Virus record (IMG/VR): IMGVR_UViG_3300033571_016888
Coordinates: 1-59,555 of that record
Source of the DNA: a virus
Strand: one strand, 5' to 3'
Length of the DNA: 59,555 nt
The translations under genes were made by a program, and so were the position numbers. Shown here one piece after another: positions 16,983 to 30,200 of this stretch. The notes beneath the pieces were generated by a model. The model searched no databases. It saw only the letters and a program-made list of their open reading frames with translations, and had not been told where the DNA came from. How positions within the stretch are numbered: position 1 is the stretch's first letter; each line of letters opens with the position of its first letter.

Positions 16983-17672
16983 CTATGCTGTTAGTGAAAT
17001 TCTAGAGATTTTTGTTGTAGTGTCGGAAACCGCAGGGGTTATTAATAATCTAACATTTCCAGAATTTATATCAGCATCAATAGAAGAAACAGGTGAGATT
17101 TCTGTGTTAAGTGTTCCATACTGAGTGAGATACACATTTGTTCCATCATGAAGAACTAACACCTCTGCACTATAAAAATTAGAAGTTCCTGTTTGTCGTA
17201 CCTGTACTAAGTATTTAGTTGTTCTAAAGGTTGAAGCTGAAAAAGAATCTGCTTCAAACTGTGCAGTGGATGATGTAACTGTGGTTGTTGTACATTTTAA
17301 TTGAGAATCACTTATAAGAACTGAATCATTTGTTTTAATTTTTCCATTTACATCTAATTTTTCAGTTGGAGACGAGATTCCTATCCCAATACTATTAGTT
17401 GTAGTAATTTTACCAGTAGTGTTAAATTCTGCTGTAACACCAGTTCTGGTATTTGTAGTGTGAATGTACTGTAGATGATCATCATCTGCAAGACCATCTA
17501 TGGAACCATGATCAGATAAATCTCGGATCGTATCTGTACCGATTCCAGTACCTTTTCTAATGAATAATTTGCCATCAACAGTATTAACTGCTAACTCTCT
17601 AGGGGAAAGGTCTGAAAGTGTGGGTGTTTTCCCAGCTACTGCACTGGATTTTAATCGAATATTTGTTGCCAT
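16983..17672 (-). CDS. Short fibre protein with Mtd-like N-terminus, 229 aa
   Basis: A 229-aa fibre. Residues 1-50 (IRLKSSAVAGKTPTLSDLSP then ELAVNTVDGKLFIRKG) match the small beta-prism segment seen at the N-terminus of phage tropism determinants and many fibres. A short shaft follows (STGSPT-like EKLDVNGKIKTND). The C-terminal 100 residues are homologous to those of the 588-aa fibre. The late promoter 17718-17725 is just upstream and overlaps a terminator. Likely a receptor-binding short fibre. There is no sign of a variable repeat or reverse transcriptase. Confidence 0.75.
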   Translation of the reverse strand: MATNIRLKSSAVAGKTPTLSDLSPRELAVNTVDGKLFIRKGTGIGTDTIRDLSDHGSIDGLADDDHLQYIHTTNTRTGVTAEFNTTGKITTTNSIGIGISSPTEKLDVNGKIKTNDSVLISDSQLKCTTTTVTSSTAQFEADSFSASTFRTTKYLVQVRQTGTSNFYSAEVLVLHDGTNVYLTQYGTLNTEISPVSSIDADINSGNVRLLITPAVSDTTTKISRISLTA

Positions 17673-17690
17673 GTGCGGTATATACCTATT

Positions 17691-17718
17691 AAAAAAGAGG
17701 GATATATATCCCTCTTTT
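17691..17718 (-). terminator. Intrinsic terminator fused to a late promoter
   Basis: A palindrome, AAAGAGGGATATATATCCCTCTTT, lies at about 17694-17717. On the minus strand it is followed by T residues (17696-17691). It lies after the 155-aa gene and can probably act in both directions. The next late promoter overlaps its upstream edge. Confidence 0.75.
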
Positions 17719-17725
17719 ATTTATT
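17718..17725 (-). promoter_or_regulatory. T4-type late promoter
   Basis: AATAAATA on the minus strand, directly abutting the terminator palindrome. The expected start point, a few bases downstream, would lie inside the hairpin. It drives the 229-aa fibre and following genes. Confidence 0.65.
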
Positions 17726-17727
17726 GA

Positions 17728-18195
17728 TCATTCATTTGATGGAATGTAATATCCATTTTCTTTAAATTCTTGCGTATTTTCAGGAATATCATAATTTATA
17801 TGTTCGGGCAGAGCAGATTTTAACTCTTCGTAATCAGTTTCTGCTGTCGGATGAATTACTTCTGCATTAATTGCATCCTCACCTTCTTCAACTTGATCTC
17901 CATCATCAATTATAACTCTAGAAGGATCATAGATTGCTTCAGAAACATTGGTTAGATGATGATGAATATAAATTCTGTTTCCTTTGTCTACTGGAGTAAA
18001 AGAAATGGAATAATATCCAATTCCAGGATTAAAAAATGGAAGAGGAGAATCAGTTTCAATAGTTTTTCTAATTAGATCTTTGAATTCCTCTGGGATTTCT
18101 TCAGACTCTAATTGTTTTTCACAAATTTTACGATTCTCCCTATCGAGGAACTCATTTACGAGTCCCTCTTGGTCTTCAGTTAGAAAAAATGACAT
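17728..18195 (-). CDS. Hypothetical protein in the structural cluster, 155 aa
   Basis: An acidic 155-aa protein. Residues 1-50 are helical and charged (TEDQEGLVNEFLDRENRK). The middle has an IYIHHHLTNVSEAIYDPS segment, and the C-terminus is rich in Glu and Asp. It lies directly between the 5011-aa gene and the fibres, with GGAG before its ATG. It could be a small virion part or an assembly chaperone for the giant protein. I do not recognise the family. Confidence 0.65.
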   Translation of the reverse strand: MSFFLTEDQEGLVNEFLDRENRKICEKQLESEEIPEEFKDLIRKTIETDSPLPFFNPGIGYYSISFTPVDKGNRIYIHHHLTNVSEAIYDPSRVIIDDGDQVEEGEDAINAEVIHPTAETDYEELKSALPEHINYDIPENTQEFKENGYYIPSNE

Positions 18196-18210
18196 GGTTC
18201 ACTCCGAATT

Positions 18211-21200
18211 TTAGATGTATACACTATCTAGTCCAATTGTAGAACCGCTAGCGTTTACGGTAACGGTAGATTCTAAGTGGACTTTCTTATTAAATCTAGT
18301 CATATTTATATTCATTGGAGTCCATTCAAATGCTGATAGATCACCAAATGTAGGTCTTACAGATAGATGTCCTACCTCACCTCCACCCCACCACCATCTA
18401 TTTCCGATAGGTTGAACAGTGTTTTCAGTATTAATTAGTGGTGTAGTATTGTAAGTTCTTCTGCTAATAACCATTGCCACGTTATATTGGTTACATCCTG
18501 CCATTTCAGATGATAGAACGTTTTCACCCTTGAGGTTTGTTAAACCTCTATTTGTAACTGAGTTATCAAATGTAGTTGTCTTGAGACCACGTACTCTCAG
18601 GACATACACATTAGCAGCAGAAGAGATTGCAGCAATTGGAGCACTCAATCTTACTCTTGTTGTGTTGAGTATAGAATTTACAAATCCAATGAATGTAAAG
18701 TTTACACCATCTGCAGAAGTGTAGATTGCATCATTCTTAGAAATCTTTCCACTCATATCAACGAAGCTTCTAGCAGTACCTCCTCCCTTAATTGGTGGAA
18801 TTCCAGTGATTGTAGCAGTGAACACTGTACCAACCTTATTATTAGGAGCACCGAATACAGTAAAGTCAACATCTGGAGTATAATCAGTTCCAATAGCGTT
18901 TGCAACCGCACCAGTTACTCCACCGATAAAGTAATCTTTACCTGCAACAATCTGATCAGTTCCAGTAGTGAGAACTCTACCATCAAAAATATTAGCATTG
19001 AAGTTTATATCTGTGATAATTGGTGTGATAGTTCCCGCTACAGTTTGGTTGCCAGATGCATTTGAATAGAATGTTACATTTGTAGTTGAGCAACTTACAA
19101 CTGTCCAGGTTCCATTATATGATGCAGGAGTCATTCCAGAAACGATAATCTTTTGACCTGGGAAGTATGGAGCTGAACCTTGAGGTGCAAATGTTAAGCT
19201 TACTAGACCATTTGAACCAGATGCACCAGTTGTATTCAGAGCAGTGCTGAATAGGCTAGTGATGGTATAGTTAGCAACTCTTACCATTCTTGAAGAATCA
19301 TATGCACAGAGTTGATATGGTTGAACATAATTCATAATCATTGATTCTTGTAGTCTGGTGTTTACACCAGTTCCAGCTCTAAGATCTCCCCATTTTCCAG
19401 AAACACCTCCTCTAAACTTAGCATCTTGATACCTCCATGAAACCTTATTCAGATTTCTAATTCTAGAAGGCTTGGTAGAATCAAAAGTAGATGACCACTT
19501 ATACATTCCATAATTTAGAGATCCAATTCCTCCAGTATGGTAGAATCCACTGGACCAAGTTGGGCTGTAAGCTGGTGCAGCATTATTAAGAGTAAGTAGT
19601 AGATTTTCAGTATTTAGATTTGTGTGCTTGATTGTATTTGGTTGTCCTGCATTTGTGATTGCCTGACCATTTTCCATTACATAGAATGGATATGCAGAGT
19701 TGAAGAATGTATCCGACCCATGGCAATATACATAAGCGAAGTTTGGAGAGAATGCAGATGTGGTAAGTTCGGTTGAATTTGATACCCCAGTGTGGGTCCA
19801 TCCTGGTCTAATTGGTTGTGCAACTTGCCAAATACTATTTGCTCTTTGTCTACTCCAGTTAATACTTAATGCACCACTTGAAGTTAAACCAATCATTCTT
19901 GCACCATCAATAGATCTCGCAAAATTACCTACCCATCCAAAGCTTCCATAAATTCCATAACCTTTATTTTCACTTCCATTTCTGTAGTAACTATTCCAGA
20001 TGCTGAAGTCTGAGAATTGTAATCCCCCACCGTATTCACTGTGAATAAATCTTTGTGCTACTGGACCATCATATGCAAACAGATCATTTTGATGTGAAAC
20101 GAGAATATCACTTACAGATAGCCAATCTTCTTTTGTTGGATGTGTAGAATATAGAATATTGTCTGCGGTATCTACTGTAACAGTGGAGTAACCATTTGCA
20201 TCTACAGAAGTAACTGCAGTTACAACACCAGATACAGTCTTCAGAGATGGTTTTGGAGTTGTAAATACTACTCTTTGACCAGCAGTAAATCCTCCAAGAT
20301 ATGATACTGTATACTCTATAGTTTGACGAATTAATCCATTAATAGTATATCTTGCCATCAAGAAGATATCACTTCCATTCACATTATCAATATACATTGT
20401 TTCATCTGGTAAGAATGTAGTAAATACTAATGGAGTAGATTCAATTGCAGTTCCAAGACCAGTTGTATATGTACCAGTAGTAATAGGAGTATTTACAACA
20501 AATGTAAATGTAGTTCCAGATGGTACTGATGCAACTTCCCAAGTTCCGTTTAATTTAGTTGGTTCAGTGCCAGTAGCACCTGAAATAACAACTACATCAC
20601 CAACTAAAATTCCAGTAGTAGAAGAAACTGTTGCAGTTATTGTAGTAGTACCTGTAGAAATATAATTTGTAACTGTTAATGTAACTGGAGCTGGAGCACT
20701 TACTGCAGTGTTTAAAGTAATTTGAGTATCACTATCAACAGATACTACTTCTACATTAGTACCCAATCCAAACAATTTATCTCCAACATTGATTCCAGAA
20801 ACACTAGAAACAGGAAGTATAGTAGATGAAGTTGTAGCAGCAGTATTTGTAGTTAATGATTGATAATAGAATTTATCAGTTCCAATATTAACATTTCCAG
20901 TATTTGTTCCAGTTAACGAAGTTGGGTTAGTAATATTAAATGCATCTGGTGTTGCATTGATAACCTTATATTGACCAGTAGAAGCAATATTAGATCCAGT
21001 TGATAAACTAAATGTTAGATTTACAATATCGCCATTTACATATCCATGGTTTACCGCACTTATTGATACAGTAGCAGTATTTGTAGCAGTCCATGTAGGT
21101 GTTGCACCTGAGTGAACAAAATCAAAATCGACAATTCTATTATCTAGTGGAGAAGATAGTCTAAATCTTGGAATGAAAGATAGAATTCTACCAGTTGGGT

Positions 21201-24200
21201 CCACTTTACTGATATAAAGATATAGATCACTAGAATATCTTGGGTTATTAAAGTTAAATAATCCACCTTTGATGATGAGATAATCATTAATTCTATATCC
21301 AGTTCCTCCGTTAGTAATAGATAATGTTTCTATTCCACCAAATTGATCAACTGTAAATGTAATCTCCGCATTTTCACCAAAACTTTGTCTATTTCTAACT
21401 CCAGGCTTATCTTTTGGACCAGAAAGAACAATAGATTGTTTCCATGGGTCAGTAGTATTTTGAACTAATGTAGTTCCATTAAAGTAATATGTACCCCATG
21501 CATTACCTGTTTGAGTCCAAACACTAATTGCAGTGGCAGCAGGTGTTGGAGAACCACTAGTTTGTCCACTAATACCATAATCTATGTAATAAGTAGTCCC
21601 ATTAAATGAATATGATGTTGTAGGAGTAGCCGTGGATAATCCATAGAATGTTAATGTAGTTCCACTTGCAACAATTCCAGTAGTAGAAGGACTGATACTA
21701 ATTATATTTCCGTTAATTGCAGTGACACTTCTATTAGAACCAATGTTAGTTCCAGTAACAACATCACCAACTACAATTCCACTAACATCAGTCAATGTAA
21801 TTGTTGAAGCACCTCCACTTGCTTGTACATCAGTTGTCTTAGCATATGTTGTAAAGAAGGTTCCTCCTGCTGTAGAATATGAGTTATTGAAACGATAATC
21901 ATCAGTAGAATCGCCATATTGGTCAAGATATCTTCTATGTGTTACGACATAAGTACCTTGAGTTCTATAAATGTCTCTAGTTCCATAGTATTCAGTTTTC
22001 TTATTAAATAGAGCTTTAATGGAATCACCTTGATCAACCGCAATTGAAGATAATCTTAAGAAATTATTTGCTCTTCCAAGATTTACAGAACTTGTTGAAA
22101 TACCCTGAATAACAGTGTTTGCTTCATATGTATATCTTAGAATGTCCCCAGACTTAATTCTATTTGAATAGTTAGGAAGTTTAAGTTGATCTGCCTGAGT
22201 TAATGTCCTCACAGCATTAGAATTAAAATAGCTTCCTCCACTTCTTGGATATGACCAACCACCCATGTTTATAGAACAGAAACCATAATGTCTGGAATCT
22301 GGGTGTGTCATGCTATTTTCATTTGCAGCATCAGTGATATAATTTGTTCCACCAAAAGTAAGAGGATCTGCTAGATAAAGTCTAATAACATTATCACTTC
22401 CACCAATAGCTTGAATGTCAACAATTCTGCTCTTATAGATTTGTACGAATCTAGTTAATGTAGTTCCTTCTTGGTTGAATGTAGGTACAATATGGAATTC
22501 AGTTCCCACTGGAAGATCTGCAAGTAGAGGATGATCAATTTTTAGAATTACAGGCTCATTTGCTGCAAATGTTATTGTACCATTAGTGATATTTGCAGTT
22601 GGACCCGAGTTTAGATTTATTTCATAAGTAAAGTTTGGAGAGGTTCCAGTTCTTCTTACAGTGCTAATTCTGCATTCTTCACTTAGATTTGGATGGATAA
22701 CTCTTAATCCAGGAACTATTCCAATTCCACTAGTAGTGGTGATTGTTCGTGAACCAACATTTAGAGTTACTCCAGAAAGAGTTCCTTCACCAGTAGTTAG
22801 ATTTCCATTTAAAGGAACCCCAGGAAGTGAATCTATACCTCTAGTTGCTTGTACTACTGAAAGTGGATCAACGTAGTCAGAAATTTGATACGTAGTTTTT
22901 CTATTTGTAGAAGTTCCTGTATAGGTATTTGTAGAGTTTAGAATTTGAGACATTCCAGCAATATTCTGGAAGTAAATTCTTCCTGAAGTATCATTTGTCT
23001 GTGATGCCTGATCTGTTGTTGCTGGCTTAGTATTATAGAGAATACCAGTAATTAAGTTATCTCCTTCACGGTTAGTTGAACTTGCACTACCTTCAGTACC
23101 AACTGAAGCTGTTACCTTAAACTTATAAAGTTGTGGATATGAATCATAGAAATTATTATACCCTCTTCTATAATATCCGTGCTGAAGATTTCTAAATGGA
23201 ATGCTAATTGTCTGACCAATTTCGTACTTCTGGAAATCTTCAGCTAAAGTTGATGTAGAACTTACAATATCAACATATGCTCTATTTGTAGTAGCAATAC
23301 CACTATGAGTAAAGTATTGACTATTTAATTCTTCATAACCGACAGACTTGATTCTCTTATAAGTTGAACATGTAGCATCCACAGGATCTGCTAGTCTGAG
23401 TTCAGTAGCAACAACATTATTTACAGATATTCCAGGGGCTGCAAGTGTTGGAGCAGTAGGATCTCCAGCAATAATTGTTTCTACGATATCAATACCATCC
23501 CAATCATGAATATAGGAAGGCCAATATTTAGTATTGCTTCTATCAAGAGTTAGTCTATACCCAGTAAATCCATCAATATACTGTTTTGTAAAGTCTGCAA
23601 GTTCAAGTTCACCAATTTCTAGTCGTCCAGCATCTGGCCAGTATCTTAGAACATTATCATCTTCATAAAGTTCAAATCTAGTAATTAGTTCATTATTATA
23701 TGCAGCACCTAATGTTCTGCTGTAAGTGATATTATAGCTTTCTTCTTCTAGTCTTACTACTAGAGAAGTTCTAATATCTTCAATATTTGCTGGATTTACA
23801 TACTGATATACAGATAGATATGGCTTATTTGGCTGGCTCTTAGCAATCTTATAATATTGACCACCATAGAGAATGTAATTACCAGGAGCAATGATTGACT
23901 TGGCACGTTGTAAGGAAGCCTTGATTCCAGTTAAACTGGTTTCAATAAAGTTATTAACAATAAATGTATTGTTAGAAGGAGCAACTGTAACTTCTCCAGG
24001 AGCAAACATTTCATAATCAATATCAGTTATTTGAGTTCTTACTCTTGCACTCTTTTGTACGGTAAGCTTATATCCATTACCTCCAGTAGAATATTCTGAA
24101 ATTTCATCTGGGTTATTATTGATTCCAAGAGAAATAATATCCATAGAAAGAATCTTTCCACTTGCATCAGTTTCCATCAATACTTTAATTTTATCTCCTT

Positions 24201-27200
24201 CTGATTGAGCAGGAGCTTTATTTGTATTAGTAAATGTGACTACAGAAGCTCTAGTTATATTAGGAATACCGTTTCCAATATATTCCACCTTTAAATCTTT
24301 ATTTTCTGCAAATACAGAACGCTTCTGTGCAGCATCATATCCAATTTCTAGTCTTGAATATGTTCCAACTGCAGCACCAGTAGAACTGATAACATCAGAG
24401 TTTGCAATCTTCTTATATCTTGTTGTTAGTGTAGCAAGATAATTAAATCTCTGGGATGGAATATAGTTAGTTAGTAATTGAAGTTCAAATCCAGTCCAAT
24501 TTGATGGAGTGCCATCTGTCTTATCTAGATTATTATATTCAATATTTCCACTGAAAGTAATCTCAAAATATGCTACTCCTAGTTGATTATAGAATGAAAG
24601 TTGAGTAACAGTAGCAAGAACAGAATCAGTGTTACCAAATCTTACAATTTTAGTAAAGTTAGGGAATACATTTTTAGCGATATTTTCTGCAATATTTTGC
24701 TCATTTTCAGTGCTATAAGGAAGAGTAAATACCAGAGTTTTTCTGAGAAGTTCCTTAGCAGAGTTTGGATGTCCTCCAGGAGTATTAGCAGGAATAGTTG
24801 TAGTAGTGTTATTATATCTTAGATTATATCCACTTGTATTTGCACCACTTGATGCATAAATCAGTCTTTGTGTGCTAAACTTCTCATCTAGTATAACTTG
24901 AGTCTTATAATTTAAAGTTTGGTCATCAAATTTAGGAATTGCAGCAATGGTTGTGATTGGGAATGCTCTTGAGTCATAATCAACCCTCTTTCCAGTTGGT
25001 AGGAAATTAGGCTCAATATACATATTATTTGTTCTTGTATATGTCGTATAGTACTGGAAGTTAATATCATCCTTACTTACATTCAATCTTCTATAATTAT
25101 TAGCACCAATTCCAGTTACATAGGAAGTTTCTCTAGGCTCAATTAAATCTACAGAGTGACCATATCCAAATTTATTATTTGAATTTAATCTAGAAGCTCC
25201 ACCAGCAGTTAGAAGACTGGACCAATCAAGAATTAAATTACCTCTAATTCTGAGACCACGGATATTAATTTGGCCATTATTAATTGCAATTAGACCCCCG
25301 TTATATCCACCACCATATGTGTTGGATCTGTCACTAGAATCTGAGAATGCACCGACAGTTACATCACTAAGAGTTACTTGGTTTGTACTTCCAGGAATAC
25401 CATTTACTCTAATTAAAGTAGTACCTAGATTTCCGACTGAAGGAGGAGCAGAAGTTGGGAATTTCTTTCTAGAAATTCTATAATTTTGTGCATAGTTAAT
25501 GAAAATTTCTCTGCCTCTTGTGGTCATTCCGAGAGCACCACTTCTGTAGTATCCGTATGGATTTGCAGATTGATTACCTCCAGACTGATATAGATTATAC
25601 TTAGCAACAGCATCAAGCTCAGCTCTGCTTGAAAATACAGTCTTTCTTCTTGCAGATTGAGGATAAGTCTTACCTTCAAATGTAAATGTTCCTCCGTCTA
25701 GAGCACTATATCCATTAATATCAGAGAAACCATAACCAGAGAATCCACCAACTACAGTACCATTTACACCAATATTATCAGTAGTACTTCCAATAACAGC
25801 GGAGTTTACTTCCAATAGATAGAATCTATCATTTGTAAATCCATAAGTTCTTAGGAATCCATTAGGTGTGGTTGGAATAGTTACACTATATTCTTCACTT
25901 GTATCACCGATCTTAACAAGAATAGATGGGTGCTTGCCCATAATTCCTGCACCTGTATATCTAGACTTAGCAGGAGTAATTGCTCCAACTGTTACAGTGA
26001 TATTAGATCCACCACCAACTGCAGTTCCAGAAAGTGTGATTATATCACCAATCTTATATCCAGAACCAGCCTCTGCTATAAGTACGCTATATACTCCACC
26101 ACTTCTGGTGACTGTAAATTGTGCTCCAGTTCCTCCAGATGTAGGTGGACTTACTGGAGTAATTCCATTATAAGTTTCATCTCCAGCTGCAGCTCCTGCA
26201 GTAGTGAATGAGAATGTTCTGATTCCACCAAAATCTGCAGTAGGATTAAGGTCGATAACTAAGTTTAGAGTATCTCTAGTGTAACCTGCAATGATTCCAT
26301 AAATTTCTGGGGTGTCAACTGAAGTTGGATCATATCCTTCTCCAGAAGTTGTAAATGTTTTTGGCAGTAACTGGCGTCTCATTTCTAAACACCAGTTGTA
26401 AGTAAGAGTTACAAACTCATCACCATCACGATTAACAAATACAAAATAGAGTCCATTAGTTAGATCATTAATCTCACTGATATTTAAATCTTCATCTTCT
26501 GAAGTAAATCCACCACCATCGTACATCGCAACATAAACTTGAATGCTAGTAAGAGTAGTTCCAGTAAAGTTCTTTCTTACATCAAGAACTCTAGTCTTTC
26601 TAGTAGTAGAATCTACAGTAGCACTAGTTCCAGTATTATTTGGGAAATAGAATAACGTAGTTCCAGGAATTACATAATCTTTAATCCAATTAAATCTTTG
26701 GTTATCACTTGGAGAACCAGATGTGCTGCTAAAGTTAGTTGCAGTAAATGTGATAACCATGTACCTAGCATCTTTTGCAACATTATTAACATCTACTGCT
26801 GGAGCTACAATTACACCAGATTCATCAGTTAATCCTGCATCATTTACAGTATAACTAAATGATGGTTTTCCAGTTGTACTTGCATAAGTTGCATGGAAAC
26901 CAAGTCCACCAAGAACACCAGCAGTGCTTGTTGGGAATCCAGTTGACTTCTTAACATACCATGCTTTTCTTACTCTTCTTCTTGAAATAATAACTTGTGT
27001 ATCATCAGAGTATGAGTTATCAAGAATCTCATTTCTTGTGATAGCTTCATTGAGACCTAAGAAGTGTACATTACTAATGTCTAGACCACCAGTAGAAGTA
27101 ATATTTCTTCCACCAGTTGAAACATAGAGTAAGTCAGTTCTACCTGCATAGTTGTTACTGAAATCTGCACTTCTAAAGAAGTTTACGCTATCTCCAGAAC

Positions 27201-30200
27201 GAACATCTGTTAATGCATATCCACCGATTCTTCCAGCAGATCTCTTAGCAAATTCTTTAGAGTATTGCTCTGTAGTGCTTGTTACTCCAGAACCATTAAT
27301 TCTAACTTGACATGGGAATGTAGATCCAACAAGTCTGTAGTAACCAGGCTTCATTAGAATTTCAATTTCATCAGTTGGACCAAATGCAGACTCTTCTGCA
27401 AACTTAGCTGCTTGAGTTAGGGTTTCAAATGGCTGGAAGGTCTTAACTGCACGCTTGGTCTGTAAGTTTGCACCAAGAGCTTTTGAGGTTACTGGGTTTG
27501 GAACAATAGAATCTGTATATGTTGTATCTACATCTCCAGTATATGGAACAGGCTTTTCTGGTAATGTGTATAGAGTTGCACTTTCGATGTCTACATCTTC
27601 CGTAATTGTTTCTACTGAAGGAATGAATGCGGATTCAAACGTCCACTTATCTCCATAAGATGCATAGCAAGTAGAACCAGTAAAGAAGATCTTAGTGAAT
27701 GGATCGCTAGTGCTGTAAGTAAATGAGCTATCACTCTTAGATTGAGTATCAATTCTTCTTAGAATACAAAGTTGATTGGAGAAATTAGTATTCTTGAAGT
27801 ATACCAATGTTGTATATCTTACTGATCCAGACACACTTCTTCTAATGGTTACTGCACCTCTGGAAGGAACAGTATTATAGAATGTGGAGCTTACGCCGAT
27901 TCTTACTAAGAAATCATTTCTAGGAACATCAACAATACTTGAAGGAATTGAAGTGTTTGAAATTAGTCCTGCAGTTGGATGTGCAGTTACTCCAGTAATA
28001 GTTCCACTTAGATACTGAGTATCAGTTAAAGTTGCATCACTATCAATTACAGGTAGAACTGAGGAATAATTTCTTGTAATTGTATGTAGATTGAACGCAC
28101 TAGAAGCTGGTAGAACACTACGTACATAATCATAATATGAAAGGTAATTTTGAATTGTTGTTACTTCAAGAGTGTTATTAGTATAATCAATATCATCATA
28201 CTGTAAAGAAATATTAATAGTAGGATTGAAGTAGTACTTAATGCCAGAATCAAGAATATAATCTTCTGCAGTAATTTGGTTGATTGACATTTCAAGATCA
28301 ATTCTACCAAATGGAGGTAATCCACTGGTATCAAACAATCTGATTCTATCAATTCCATAGAATTGACCAGAAGTTGAAGTTGCGGGAACAGCAGTTACAT
28401 TTTCTAAAGTAACCTGAGTTGTGGAATCAATTGATTTAATTCTTGCCTCGCCAGTAAGAACAGCACTTCCAGAAGTTACATACTGAGCAATTTTCATTCC
28501 AACGTATAGATTTAGAGAAGTTGCAGTTGCACCACCAGTAATAGTTAATACACCATAAGTTACACCACCAACTATATTTCTTACAAGGCTTCCATTGAAT
28601 AATGTTGGAATTGTGAGAGCGGTAGTTAAACTAGTTTGTATAGAATTAATAAATGTTCTGCTGAGTGGTTCAATATAGATTCTGTTGTTATCTAGGTTAA
28701 CGTTTGAAGCAGATAGAATCTTCTTCTTAATTCTCCATGCATCAAGGAATTTAGGAGATACATAAAGTCTATCATTAGTATCAGTTGCAATAAAACCAGT
28801 CTTTTCTGGTCTTGCACCCTTAGCAAAACCATATCCTTCGGGACCGCCTTCTGGGAACTTATCTCCGTTGAGAATCTTAGTATTTGCAATATAAAGTTTA
28901 TCAGTGATGTATAGAGTTTGAATATTAGCTCTATCAGAAACAGTTAATCTTGCAGTAGTGAAGAAGTTTGAAAGCCCCTTGAGAAGATTCTGGCTAGCAG
29001 AACTTCTATTTTCAGATGCAATAACGTTAATAACGTTGTTTGCAATTCTGTTTTCAATATCAGTAAAATCAACTGAGTTTGATTCTGAAGATTTACGAAC
29101 TTTTGGTACGTTTAGAGTTGTAGTGGACTGACCACCAGCTTGAATAACTTGGTTTCCGATGTAGAAGTCACCAGCAGAGTTTGTACCTGATGATGCAATG
29201 AAACCACCACCATTTTCATATCCCTGAACAATGAATTGCTCATATGGCTTGAGAACTCTGGTCTGTAGATTTGGGAAACCAGTTGAATAGTTACCAGGAC
29301 CAATACCAATGTATTCCCATGTATGTGAAGATGCACGAAGAATAGATGGTCTGTAAAGAGGTACTACTGGACCTAGAGAAAGAATAGTATTACTTTCGTT
29401 AGTTACTTCATTACCATTTGTAATATTTGTAACTGAAGGTGAATATGAACAACAGACAATCTTTCTATCTTCTTCAGATCCATTAACACCATATTGATTT
29501 AAATCACTAGTTGAGTTGAATGATTTACCAGAACCCCATCTATAGTTTGTAGGATTGCTTTCACTTACATCACCATAGATATTGAACGTAGTAGATACTG
29601 AATTGAATAATGCAGTATTAGCAGTACCATTAATAGTTTGAGTTCCAAATGTAGTTCTAGCATCCCAACTGCAAACTGGAGCTACCTTAATTTGGGTAGA
29701 TGTAGTAGATACGTTTTTAACATAGCAAAGATTTAATGCTGCTACAAGTCTATGGCAAGCTTCTGCAGTAACAGATGTTAATGCAGGAACTTCATAGAAT
29801 GGAGTGGTTGATACTGATGTATTATAATATTTTTTGTTAGGTACAGAAACATCTTTTGGTCTATATGCTCCATTAGCACCCTGCCCACTGAGATATTCAA
29901 CAATACAACGTGAATCTGTTTGTGGTGGGTTCCAAATTGTTCTTGCATTAGTGATATTACCTTCTTCGTTAGTTGAAGGATATAGGTAGTTTACGTTAGT
30001 AGATACTCTATAATTATTATCATTTCTATAAAGTTCAGATAGTCCATCTGCAACAATAGTTTGATATTGATCATCACGAGTTAATGTGATTGGTGAGTTC
30101 TTATATGAACCACTATCACCATCCATAAATTTATCAACATCAGCTCTTAATACTGTTAGATAGTATACACCATCTCTAACATCTCTTTCCCAAGTATCAA

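Noticed and set aside
16983-17672. Possible diversity-generating retroelement, since the fibre has an Mtd-like N-terminus
   Set aside because: No reverse transcriptase, no template or variable repeat pair is seen. That N-terminal segment is common in ordinary fibres.
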